Below are positions 1-6,331 of a stretch of DNA of 7,827 nucleotides, one piece after another. Source of the stretch: an uncultured Angelakisella sp. GTDB taxonomy: Bacteria > Bacillota > Clostridia > Oscillospirales > Ruminococcaceae. The DNA lies in the NCBI GenBank assembly GCA_937914895.1, contig CALGIL010000010.1:1-7827 (forward strand). Reading direction: 5' to 3'. Numbering within the stretch: position 1 is the stretch's first letter; every line of letters begins with the position of its first letter. The notes below the pieces were generated by a model. The model did not search any database and was not told where the DNA came from. It was given only the letters and a program-made list of their open reading frames with translations. Made by a program: the position numbers and the translations under genes.

Positions 1-917
1 CAGGTGCTGAAAATAAGGGGCACCCGCACCGATCTTCTGCCCAGGCTGGCGGCGATGACCGTCTGGGCGTCTTTGCCGGTGACAAAGTCCGCAAAGGCCC
101 GGGCCGCCTGCCGGTGGGGGGTGTCCTTTACAATGTACACGCCGTCGGGGGTGGAAATAACCCCCTCCTCCATATAGACAATCCGGATCGGCGCGCCGGC
201 GGCCACATAGTGGGACGCCCCCTCCTCAAAGGTGAGCCCCACGGCGAAAAGGCCCTGGGCCACCCCCCGGTACACCTGGGCGGAACCGTCCAGCAGCCTG
301 CCGTCCAGGTTCTTGCAAAAGGCCTCCACATATTCCCAGCCCGCTTCGGGGTCCCCCTCCCCCATGGCGTACAGCATATTGATGAGATGCTCCTGGGCCG
401 AGGAGGAAACCGCCGGGTCGCACATGGCAATCCGGCCCCGAAGCTGGGGCTGCAGCAGGTCCGCGTACCCCTCCACCACACAGTCGCCGATGAGGTTGAG
501 ATTGATCATCAGCACGCTGGGCAGGTCGGTAAAGCGGGTAAGGTTGCCCTCCCCGTTGCGGAACTCCTCCTGCACCATCCCCTCGTTGACGCTGGTATAG
601 TCCTCAAAGAGGTCCGCCTTGGGCATGACCACCGAAAGGGAGCCCCCCCAGAGAACGTCGCAAAGGGGCTCTTCCTTTTTTTCCACCATCTCCAGCAGCC
701 GGCCGGTGCCGGCGGTGTATACCTTTACCGAAATGCCGGTGCTGGCCTCAAACTCGGCGATGATGGGGTTGATTAGGTCCAGGGGATGGGGGCTGTATAC
801 CACCAGCGCAGGCCCTCCCCCGGGCCCGCTTGGGCCGGCGGCTCCCCCGCAGCCCGCCCCGGCCGCCAGGCATAGGAGGCAGGCAAATCCCAGGCACGCC
901 ATCCGTTTTACACGCAT
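1..917 (-). CDS. Second solute-binding lipoprotein (COG1840-type), C-terminus cut by window edge
   Basis: This minus-strand frame is open from the ATG at 917 to the window start: 305 codons without a stop. Residues 1-23 look like a lipoprotein signal: positively charged MRVKR, a hydrophobic stretch, then GAGCGG with C23 as the likely lipidated cysteine (G at -3 is tolerated but not typical). A Gly/Pro/Ala linker follows, then the binding-protein core opens with LVVYSPHP (about 38-45). CDVLWGGS (86-93) matches the D-x-x-x-G-G element of the ferric/phosphonate binding-protein family. Family members are usually about 330-350 residues, so only some 30-40 residues are probably missing. It differs clearly from the binding protein at 3974-5107, so it is not a recent duplicate. 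ATG 917 is preferred over the in-frame ATG at 956 because the latter falls at the predicted transcription start. GTGAGGA (929-935) and AGAGGA (921-926) lie upstream of 917. It could be an alternative binding protein or the periplasmic-type sensor of a two-component system; the substrate is unknown. Confidence 0.85.
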   Translation of the reverse strand, partial: MRVKRMACLGFACLLCLAAGAGCGGAAGPSGPGGGPALVVYSPHPLDLINPIIAEFEASTGISVKVYTAGTGRLLEMVEKKEEPLCDVLWGGSLSVVMPKADLFEDYTSVNEGMVQEEFRNGEGNLTRFTDLPSVLMINLNLIGDCVVEGYADLLQPQLRGRIAMCDPAVSSSAQEHLINMLYAMGEGDPEAGWEYVEAFCKNLDGRLLDGSAQVYRGVAQGLFAVGLTFEEGASHYVAAGAPIRIVYMEEGVISTPDGVYIVKDTPHRQAARAFADFVTGKDAQTVIAASLGRRSVRVPLIFST

Positions 918-960
918 CGTTCCTCTGATCCTCACAGCTTTTTTGTTGCTTTCCATCTGT

Positions 961-989
961 ATTGTACCCGGTGCGCCGGGCAAAAGCAA
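961..989 (-). promoter_or_regulatory. Sigma-A/sigma70-type promoter for the second binding-protein gene
   Basis: Read on the minus strand, TTGCTT (984-989) is followed by a 17-nt spacer and TACAAT (961-966). The -10 box matches TATAAT at five of six positions, and the spacer is ideal. Transcription would begin near 954, leaving a leader of roughly 37 nt before the ATG at 917. This makes the downstream binding-protein gene able to be transcribed independently of the importer genes upstream. Confidence 0.6.
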
Positions 990-1057
990 TGTCGCATTTG
1001 GGCCGGGGTCCCCGCCCCCGCGCCGGGGCCGGGAAGGGGGCCGCTTTGGCGGCGGGG
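990..1057 (-). other. Extremely GC-rich spacer with nested inverted repeats after the ATPase gene
   Basis: This spacer lies between the ATPase stop and the next promoter. On the minus strand GCCGC-CAAA-GCGGC forms a small hairpin (1040-1053), CCCCG-GCG-CGGGG forms another, and CCCCGCC just after the stop (1051-1057) is complementary to GGCGGGG (1010-1016). No U-run follows any of them, so this is not a standard intrinsic terminator, but the RNA would be strongly structured and could slow or end transcription or protect the 3' end. The plus strand carries five G-runs between 1000 and 1040. Confidence 0.4.
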
Positions 1058-2134
1058 TTACAGGATGTAAACGCCCCTGGTGTCAAAGTCCAGCCAGGCC
1101 TTTTCGCCGGCCTCGTAAATCCTGCGGCCCATGGGGTTGTAGTCGGTAATCTGCACCTCCATGCTGCCCACCAAGGCCTGGTAGTACTGGTGGGACCCCA
1201 TAAAGGTGGACAGGGTGACCTCCGCTTCCAGCAGGCCCTCCTCCGCCAGGGCGGCCGCCTCGGGCCGGATGACCAGGGCGGCTTCCTCCCCGGGCCGGCC
1301 GTGGGCAAAGTTGTTTACCTCCAGCCTTCGGCCCGCCACGTCGATGACGGCCTTCTCCCCCGCCGCCGACACAATCTTTGCCGGGACAAAGTTGGTCTCG
1401 CCTATAAAGTCGGCCACAAACCTGGAGGTGGGGTGGTAGTAAATCTCCCGGGGGGTGCCCACCTGTTCCACCCTGCCCTTGTGCATAATGATAATTTTAT
1501 CCGAGATGCTCATGGCCTCGGACTGGTCATGGGTGACATAGATGGCGGTAATGCCCACCTTCTGCTGGATTTTACGGATCTCGGTGCGCATGGTCACCCG
1601 CAGCTTTGCGTCCAGGTTGCTCAGGGGCTCGTCAAACAGCAGCACGCCGGGCTCCAGCACCAGGGCCCGGGCCAGGGCCACCCGCTGCTGCTGCCCGCCG
1701 GAAAGCTGGTTGGTCATGCGGGACTCCATGCCCTCCATCTCCACCAGCTTCAGGATGTCCAGCACCCTGCGGCGGATCTCCTCCCTGGGCAGCTTGCGGA
1801 TTTTAAGGCCGTAGGCCACGTTGTCAAAAACATTGTAGTGGGGCAGCAGGGCGTAGCTTTGAAACACCATGGCGGTATCCCGCTTGTTGGGGGTCAGGCT
1901 GTTAATGGCCTCCCCTCCCAGGTAAATCTCCCCCCGGTCGGGGCTTTCAAACCCCGCAATCATCCGCAGGGTGGTGGTCTTGCCGCAGCCGGAGGGCCCC
2001 AGCAGGGTGACAAAGGTGCCGGGCTGGATGTCCAGGGTAATGTCCTCCACCGCGTAAAATTCCTTGCCCGTTTTGGGGTCCGTGTAAATCTTGGAGATAT
2101 TCTCCAGCCGTACCCCCTTCTTTTGCTCCTCCAT
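1058..2134 (-). CDS. ABC importer ATP-binding protein (PotA/FbpC-like, CUT1/FbpC class with TOBE domain)
   Basis: This is the ATPase that powers the importer, acting at the inner face of the membrane bound to the permease. All nucleotide-binding elements are intact: Walker A GPSGCGKTT (46-54), Q-loop Q92 in VFQSYALLPH, signature LSGGQQQR (144-151), Walker B VLLFDEP (164-170), D-loop SNLD, and switch histidine H202 in VTHDQSEA. After the ATPase core, residues about 235-357 form a TOBE-type tail (FIGETNFVPA, then VIRPEAA), usual for PotA, FbpC and MalK relatives. The length of 358 is typical. The ATG follows the permease stop codon directly, with the ribosome binding site AAAGGAGG (2143-2150) inside the last permease codons at 8-nt spacing, so the two are translationally coupled. 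The family assignment is certain; the substrate cannot be read from the ATPase. PotA, FbpC, PhnT and similar names would all be over-precise. Confidence 0.95.
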   Translation of the reverse strand: MEEQKKGVRLENISKIYTDPKTGKEFYAVEDITLDIQPGTFVTLLGPSGCGKTTTLRMIAGFESPDRGEIYLGGEAINSLTPNKRDTAMVFQSYALLPHYNVFDNVAYGLKIRKLPREEIRRRVLDILKLVEMEGMESRMTNQLSGGQQQRVALARALVLEPGVLLFDEPLSNLDAKLRVTMRTEIRKIQQKVGITAIYVTHDQSEAMSISDKIIIMHKGRVEQVGTPREIYYHPTSRFVADFIGETNFVPAKIVSAAGEKAVIDVAGRRLEVNNFAHGRPGEEAALVIRPEAAALAEEGLLEAEVTLSTFMGSHQYYQALVGSMEVQITDYNPMGRRIYEAGEKAWLDFDTRGVYIL

Positions 2135-3844
2135 TTAAGCTGCCTCCTTTATTCTTCGGCTGGTGCCAAACTGCTTCATCAGGGCGTTCATCAGCAGCAC
2201 CGCGCCGTAGGTGATGGCGATGAGAATGGTGGCGTAGGCGCAGGCGACGCCGTAGTTGCCCTTTTCGGCCTGCTCGTTAATTTGGCAGGTGATGAGAAGA
2301 AAGTCGGGGGTGACCAGCAGAATGATGGCCGAAATAGCGGTAATACTGCGGACGAAGGCGGTGACCAGCCCGCTGAAGAAGGAGTCCTTGATAAGGGGCA
2401 GGGTGACGGTCATAAACACCCGGCCGGAACCCGCGCCCATGTCATAGGCCGATTCCTCAATGGACTTATCGATTTGGTACAGGGCGGAAATGCCGCTGCG
2501 GGTACCGGTGGGCAGACTGCGCACCACAAAGACGATGATGAGTATCAGCCCGGTGCCATACAGCCCGCTCATAACGCCGGTGCGGAACAGTCCGTTTGCA
2601 TAGCCCCGTATGTATCCGATGCCCAGGACGGTGCCGGGCACCGCCATGGCCAGCATGGATACAAACTCGATAAAGCCCTTGGAGCGGAAGTCCTTTTTGA
2701 CCACCAGGTACGAAATGACCATGGACAAAAGGGCGGTGATGGGCGCGGCGATAAGGGACAGCATAAAGGAATCCTTGAAGGCCTTGATGCCGCTGGTCTT
2801 AAAGACATACCGGAACCATTTGAGGCTGAGGCTGTAATCCCGGCCCCACAGGGTAAACAGCGCCCCAAAGGGGACCATGATGTACATCAGCAGCACAAAG
2901 CCGGCAACCAGGCCGCACAGGACGGTCAGGGGCCGGGTGACGCTTTTGTCCCCGATGAGCATCCGCGCCCGGGACGCCTTGCCGGTCAGAGTGGCGGCGG
3001 TCTTTTTTTCCAGGTAATATTTTTGGATGAGAAAGAGCACCACCGTCAGGGAGAGCAGCACCACCGCCATGGCCGCCGCGCCGGTGGAGTCATAGGCGCC
3101 GGTGACCTGGAGATAGATGGTGGTGGCCAGGGTATCGTAGGAACCGCCGATGAGCATGGGGTTGGCAAAGTCGGCCACCGATTCGATAAAGGTGACCAGA
3201 AAGGCGTTGCCCAGCCCCGGCAGCAGCAGCGGCAGCGTCACGCTGGTAAAGACCTTCCACCTGCCGGCCCCCATATCCCGGGTGGCCTCCTCCAACGAGG
3301 GGTCGATGTTTTTTAAAAGCCCCTTGAGCATGAGGTAGCACACCGGGAAAAAGGTGAGGGTCTGCACAATGGCAATGCCCTTAAGCCCATAGATGTTGGC
3401 GTCATAAATGCCCAGGATGGAGCGGGTGATCAGTCCGCTGCGCCCAAACAGCATGATCATGGACAGGGAGAGCACAAAGGGGGGCGACACCACCGGCAGC
3501 ATGGAGACAAGGCTGAACAGCTTTTCCAAAAACCGGGTGCGCAGCTTGACATACACCTCCACATAGGCAAACAAAAGGCCCAGGGCGGTGGAGGCAAGGC
3601 CGGTGATGAGGCCCAGGGCCAAGGTGTTGGTAAAGGCAGTCTGAAAGCGCTGGAGGCTCAGCACCCGCCGAAAAATATCCAGCGTCAGCCGGCCCTCGGC
3701 ATAAAAGCTGTCCACCAGCAGCATCAGCAGGGGGTACAGAATAAACAGCGCCAAAAATACCAGCAGCACGGCAATCATGCCGATTAAAACGGGGTCGGAA
3801 AAAAACTTTTTGCGCTCCAGCCGGGCGCTTTGCCTTCCGGCCAT
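2135..3844 (-). CDS. Fused two-domain ABC importer permease (FbpB/ThiP/PhnV-like)
   Basis: This 569-residue membrane protein forms the whole translocation channel in one chain. It is an internal duplication: each half of about 280 residues carries its own EAA loop, which contacts the ATPase. The first is EEATRDMGAGRWKVF with VTLPL (about 185-206), the second EESAYDMGAGSGRVF with VTLPL (about 463-484). Around ten to twelve hydrophobic segments are visible, beginning with about 18-45 and ending with about 532-555. Fusion of both halves is typical of the ferric, thiamine and 2-aminoethylphosphonate importer families. The start is ATG 3844, 9 nt after AAAGGAGG (within 3853-3861). A longer in-frame reading to ATG 3952 would have to translate through the hairpin at 3869-3914 and has no membrane or ribosome-site support, so it is rejected. 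The gene abuts the ATPase gene and lies after the binding-protein gene, as expected for one operon. Confidence 0.93.
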   Translation of the reverse strand: MAGRQSARLERKKFFSDPVLIGMIAVLLVFLALFILYPLLMLLVDSFYAEGRLTLDIFRRVLSLQRFQTAFTNTLALGLITGLASTALGLLFAYVEVYVKLRTRFLEKLFSLVSMLPVVSPPFVLSLSMIMLFGRSGLITRSILGIYDANIYGLKGIAIVQTLTFFPVCYLMLKGLLKNIDPSLEEATRDMGAGRWKVFTSVTLPLLLPGLGNAFLVTFIESVADFANPMLIGGSYDTLATTIYLQVTGAYDSTGAAAMAVVLLSLTVVLFLIQKYYLEKKTAATLTGKASRARMLIGDKSVTRPLTVLCGLVAGFVLLMYIMVPFGALFTLWGRDYSLSLKWFRYVFKTSGIKAFKDSFMLSLIAAPITALLSMVISYLVVKKDFRSKGFIEFVSMLAMAVPGTVLGIGYIRGYANGLFRTGVMSGLYGTGLILIIVFVVRSLPTGTRSGISALYQIDKSIEESAYDMGAGSGRVFMTVTLPLIKDSFFSGLVTAFVRSITAISAIILLVTPDFLLITCQINEQAEKGNYGVACAYATILIAITYGAVLLMNALMKQFGTSRRIKEAA

Positions 3845-3868
3845 GTCCGAAGACCTCCTTTGAAAAGC

Positions 3869-3914
3869 AGGGAGCGCTGCGAAATGGGCTTTGGCGCATT
3901 TCGCAGCACTCCCT
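3869..3914 (-). terminator. Strong intercistronic stem-loop, probable leaky terminator or mRNA stabiliser
   Basis: Arms 3869-3886 and 3897-3914 pair over 18 positions around a 10-nt loop. In the minus-strand transcript the only non-Watson-Crick position is a U-G wobble; the plus-strand transcript would have an A-C mismatch there, so the structure favours minus-strand RNA. It is followed by GCUUUUC, a short U-run, and then the permease ribosome binding site. A partial terminator here would give more binding protein than permease and ATPase, the usual need of ABC importers. An alternative is a 3'-end stabiliser of a processed binding-protein mRNA. Confidence 0.75.
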
Positions 3915-3973
3915 TGTGGGTTTAAAAGCTTACAGATGCAAACGCTGCGCACTCATTCTGCAAAAGGCGCCGG

Positions 3974-5107
3974 TCATTCGGTCTTAAAGCGGCTGTCGCT
4001 GGAACCGCCCACCGCGGCAAAGAAGTCTTCGACATACTGTTTGATGTTGTTTTTGGCATCCTCAAAGTCATAGTCGATGGTATTGTTCATGTCCAGGCCA
4101 AATTGGGTGGCCTGGGGGGGCTGGGTGGCATTTTTTAGCACCAGGAACTGGTAGGCGCCGTTTTCTTTGGCAATGTCCACGCACTCGGGGGACAGGGCGT
4201 ATTCCACCCACAGCTTGGCGGCGTTGGGGTGGGTGGTGCCGTTAAAGATGGCGGTGGCGCCAACCTCAAAGGAGGTGCCGTCGCTGGGCACAATCAGCTC
4301 GATGTTGTCATAGCCCTGAAGGATTTGGTAAATGCCGTCGTGGAGGAAGCCCACGCCGATAACGCACTCGCCGGGGCCCACCATCTTGGAGGGGCCGGAA
4401 CCGGACTTGGTGTACTGAACCACGTTTTTATCCAGCTCTTTAAAGTACTCCATGGCGGCGTCGTGGCCCTTCATCTGCACCATGGTGTTGATGACCAGCT
4501 TGGCGGTGCCCGCCGTATTGGGGTTGGACAGCATAATAAGGCCCTTGTATTCGGGTTTAATCAGGTCGTCCCAGGTCTTGGGGGCCTCCAGGTTCAGGCG
4601 CTTGAGCTCCTCGGTGTTGACCATAAAGCCCAGGATGCCCTTGTAAATGCCGTACCAGCAGTTGGTGGGGTCCTTGTACTGGTCGCCGATAAGGTTCTTT
4701 GCGTTGACGGCGTCATACTGCATCAGCAGTCCGTCGGCCACTGCCTCGTTGTAGGGGTCGGTGGTGCCGCCAAACCATACGTCGGCGGAGGGCTTGCCCT
4801 TCTCCTCCGCAATTTTGGTGTAGACCTCGGAGGTGGAAAGCCGTTGGTACTTTACCTGGATGCCATAAATCTTCTCAAAGTTCTGGCAGACCGCCGCCAG
4901 GTGCTCCTCCTCGCAGGAGCCGTACACCGTCAGCTCCCCCTCGGCCTTGGCGGCCTCGATAAGGGCGGACAGGTCGTCGGCGGGCGGGGCGGGGGTGTCG
5001 CTGGAGGAATCGGGGCTTTGGGGCGTACTGGGAGGGGTGGTACCCCCGCAGGCGGCCAGGCCCAGGGCCATCACAAACACCAGCAAGAGAGCGACCATTT
5101 TCTTCAT
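3974..5107 (-). CDS. ABC importer substrate-binding lipoprotein (iron(III)/phosphonate type, COG1840)
   Basis: This 377-residue extracytoplasmic lipoprotein should capture the substrate and hand it to the permease. The signal is MKK, a hydrophobic core (4-19) and lipobox GLAAC with C20 as the lipidated residue. A Ser/Thr/Pro/Asp linker (about 21-45) tethers it. The binding core opens with ELTVYGSC (58-65). ADVWFGGTTDPY (108-119) is a hallmark of this family, and SGSGPSKMVGPGECVIGVG (235-253) is the usual second-lobe element. ATG 5107 is chosen because CGGAGG (5118-5123) sits 10 nt upstream; the in-frame ATG at 5116 would be only one base from that site, and longer readings lack a ribosome site and spoil the signal peptide. 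No adjacent Tyr-Tyr pair, the iron ligand pair of classical FbpA, is present anywhere, so iron is not demonstrated. First gene of the importer operon. Confidence 0.93.
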   Translation of the reverse strand: MKKMVALLLVFVMALGLAACGGTTPPSTPQSPDSSSDTPAPPADDLSALIEAAKAEGELTVYGSCEEEHLAAVCQNFEKIYGIQVKYQRLSTSEVYTKIAEEKGKPSADVWFGGTTDPYNEAVADGLLMQYDAVNAKNLIGDQYKDPTNCWYGIYKGILGFMVNTEELKRLNLEAPKTWDDLIKPEYKGLIMLSNPNTAGTAKLVINTMVQMKGHDAAMEYFKELDKNVVQYTKSGSGPSKMVGPGECVIGVGFLHDGIYQILQGYDNIELIVPSDGTSFEVGATAIFNGTTHPNAAKLWVEYALSPECVDIAKENGAYQFLVLKNATQPPQATQFGLDMNNTIDYDFEDAKNNIKQYVEDFFAAVGGSSDSRFKTE

Positions 5108-5141
5108 GATTGACATGCCTCCGTTCTTATTCAGTCGGTTT

Positions 5142-5189
5142 GCGCCCATGGCAGGGGCTGCCCAAACGGCGGCCGGCGCCATGGGGCGC
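5142..5189 (-). promoter_or_regulatory. Structured leader hairpin before the binding-protein gene
   Basis: In the 5' untranslated leader, arm 5178-5189 (GCGCCCCATGGC in the transcript) pairs with arm 5142-5152 (GCCATGGGCGC) over 11 pairs with one bulged C, around a loop of about 25 nt. Smaller competing hairpins are possible: GGGC-AGC-GCCC, which uses the same left arm, and GGG-CAG-CCC inside the loop. It ends about 18 nt before the ribosome binding site. It could be an mRNA stabiliser or a regulatory switch; it matches no riboswitch class I recognise. Confidence 0.45.
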
Positions 5190-5204
5190 TGCCCTACTAA
5201 CCTT

Positions 5205-5213
5205 ATCATAACA
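5205..5213 (-). promoter_or_regulatory. Extended -10 promoter of the importer operon
   Basis: Minus-strand TGTTATGAT (5205-5213) is an extended -10 element, with TATGAT matching TATAAT at five of six. No good -35 lies 16-18 nt upstream, where a T-rich run occurs, but extended -10 promoters can do without one. Transcription would start near 5198 and yield a leader of about 90 nt before ATG 5107. The site is the only good candidate between the SDR and the binding-protein gene. Confidence 0.5.
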
Positions 5214-5221
5214 GGGGAAGT

Positions 5222-5245
5222 CCAAAAAAAATACCGATATTTTGG
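5222..5245 (-). terminator. Weak terminator-like hairpin after the SDR gene
   Basis: On the minus strand AAAATA-TCGG-TATTTT (5228-5243) is a six-pair AT-only stem with a four-base loop, running into eight consecutive T residues (5224-5231). Flanking CC and GG could extend pairing with a bulge. The U-run is good but the stem has no GC pairs, so termination would be weak. It stands 16 bp after the SDR stop and just before the importer promoter, whose -35 zone overlaps the T-run. Confidence 0.35.
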
Positions 5246-5260
5246 GATGAATATCTGAAT

Positions 5261-6136
5261 TTATGAACCATATTTAATTGTATTTGTAGAATTTGTACAA
5301 TTCTTTCGGGGTGGAATTTGTGTACTCTGCGCGGCGCCCATGGGCCCGCTTTTTGTATACTTCCACCGCAAGGCCAGCAGCACCGCCCTTTGGGGCAGGG
5401 CGCGCTGCAGCAGGCAGTACAGCTTATAGGCCCCGCCCACCGGCGCCAAAACCGGGGGATGGGGGCAGCGGGCCAGCCGCAGGATCTCCCCCGCCACCTG
5501 GCCGGGGTGCAGGCCGGTCTGCTCCTCGGTGCCAATGGCCCGGATCGCTTGGCCCAGCCCCGGGGCCCGGGCATCCCCCACCATGTCCCAATACTTTTTC
5601 CGCTTGTCGGTAAACTGCGTCCGCACGCCCCCGGGCAGCACCGCGCAGACCCGGACGCCAAAGGGGCGCGCCTCGCCGTCCAGGGCCGCCGCCCAGGCGA
5701 GAAGGGCGGCTTTGGAGCTGCTGTAAAAGCTGAGGTAAGGCACCGGAAAAAGCCCCGTCATAGAGGACACCAAGACAATCCTGCCCCGTCCCGCCCGCTT
5801 CATGTGGGGCAGCACCGCGCAGGCCGCGTCCACACAGCCCCACACGTTGACGTCAAAAAGATACCGCGCGTCCCGGGGGTCGGTCACCTCGGCGGGGGAC
5901 GCCAGACTGGTGCCGGCACAGCAGACCAGCAAATCGATGCGTCCCTCCCGGTCCATCACCGTCTCCACCGCCCGCAAAACGTCGTCCCGGCGGCTGACGT
6001 CGGCGGCAATGTGCCGCAGGTAGGGCACCCGGGCCGGTGTCCGGGAGACGCCGTAGACCCGGTACCCCCGGTGCGCCAGCAGCTTGGCCGTGGCCCGCCC
6101 AATTCCGTCGGTGGCCCCTGTCACCATAGCGACCAT
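5261..6136 (-). CDS. Short-chain dehydrogenase/reductase (classical SDR), NAD(P)-dependent
   Basis: This is a 291-residue cytoplasmic oxidoreductase with a Rossmann fold. Counting from ATG 6136, the cofactor motif TGATDGIG is at 6-13, the CCAG variant of NNAG at 72-75, the structural Asn at N97 (DVNVWG), and the catalytic triad S125, Y138 and K142 (YSSSK), with the usual 13- and 4-residue spacing. The enzyme should therefore be active; its substrate is not deducible. A basic/hydrophobic segment near residues 238-262 ending RWKYTK resembles the normal end of many Firmicute SDRs. About 27 further residues (Gln, Thr, Asn, Ile rich) are encoded by AT-rich DNA unlike the rest of the gene. ATG 6136 lies 8 nt after GGGGAGG (6145-6151), whereas the upstream in-frame TTG at 6142 is nearly on top of that site. 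The SDR has no evident link to transport and is probably a separate unit. Confidence 0.92.
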   Translation of the reverse strand: MVAMVTGATDGIGRATAKLLAHRGYRVYGVSRTPARVPYLRHIAADVSRRDDVLRAVETVMDREGRIDLLVCCAGTSLASPAEVTDPRDARYLFDVNVWGCVDAACAVLPHMKRAGRGRIVLVSSMTGLFPVPYLSFYSSSKAALLAWAAALDGEARPFGVRVCAVLPGGVRTQFTDKRKKYWDMVGDARAPGLGQAIRAIGTEEQTGLHPGQVAGEILRLARCPHPPVLAPVGGAYKLYCLLQRALPQRAVLLALRWKYTKSGPMGAAQSTQIPPRKNCTNSTNTIKYGS

Positions 6137-6264
6137 CTCCAAATCCTCCCCTTTCTTTTCCCTAGTGTTTGCCGGGGAGACAGATTTATGACGGATTTTT
6201 CCGCCCCGGGCGGGCGGCTGTGTCTTTTGGGCTTTACTTTTAAAACTTTTTGACGAAAAAAACT

Positions 6265-6270
6265 TATAAA
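6265..6270 (+). promoter_or_regulatory. Possible -10 box for the FapA-family gene
   Basis: TATAAA lies after an A-tract and would give a start near 6277 and a leader of about 55 nt. No acceptable -35 sits 16-18 nt upstream: TTGACG (6250-6255) is a good hexamer but only 9 nt away. The call rests on the single hexamer and on the location. Confidence 0.25.
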
Positions 6271-6290
6271 GCAGGAAGTGGCAAAAAATA

Positions 6291-6311
6291 TCCGCCGCAC
6301 CCGGCGGCGGA
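6291..6311 (+). promoter_or_regulatory. Leader hairpin just upstream of the FapA-family ribosome binding site
   Basis: TCCGCCG (6291-6297) pairs perfectly with CGGCGGA (6305-6311); a shifted register pairs CCGCCG with CGGCGG (6302-6307) around a four-base loop. It ends 7 nt before the AAGGGGG ribosome site (6319-6325). There is no U-run, so a translational or mRNA-stability role is likelier than termination. Confidence 0.4.
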
Positions 6312-6331
6312 GGGGTTTAAGGGGGAACATT

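Larger units (their letters stand above)
6137..6331. other. AT-rich divergent intergenic region between the SDR and FapA-family genes
   Basis: This gap must hold the promoters of two divergent genes. It contains GGGGAGGA (6144-6151), the SDR ribosome binding site, a GC-rich inverted repeat at about 6201-6217, the direct repeat ACTTTT-AAA-ACTTTT (6236-6250), an A/T-rich run with TTATAAAG (6264-6271), and a hairpin (6291-6311). I see no minus-strand -35/-10 pair with correct spacing for the SDR. Confidence 0.5.

Noticed and set aside
114..776. Plus-strand 220-codon open frame and other short frames at the left edge
   Set aside because: They oppose the second binding-protein gene, whose frame is open for 305 codons and carries a signal peptide and family motifs.
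962..3316. 784-codon plus-strand open frame across the ATPase and permease genes
   Set aside because: It is antisense to two unmistakable genes, is His/Gly/Gln-rich with no recognisable domain, and arises from GC-rich codon bias.
3845..3952. N-terminal extension of the permease to ATG 3952
   Set aside because: It would translate through the strong hairpin and has no ribosome site; ATG 3844 has a near-perfect one.
4229..5113. 294-codon plus-strand open frame antisense to the binding-protein gene
   Set aside because: Low-complexity Gly/Val/His/Leu composition, no ribosome site, fully opposite a clear gene.
5205..5213. TTATGATAA symmetry at the importer -10 as a Fur box
   Set aside because: The order of half-sites does not match the Fur consensus and the symmetry is explained by the -10 box.
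6201..6220. GC hairpin in the divergent gap as a plus-strand terminator
   Set aside because: No plus-strand gene lies upstream and the T-run is distant; on the minus strand it is followed by A residues.
6250..6270. TTGACG and TATAAA as a complete promoter for the FapA-family gene
   Set aside because: The spacer is only 9 nt, far too short for a sigma-A promoter.
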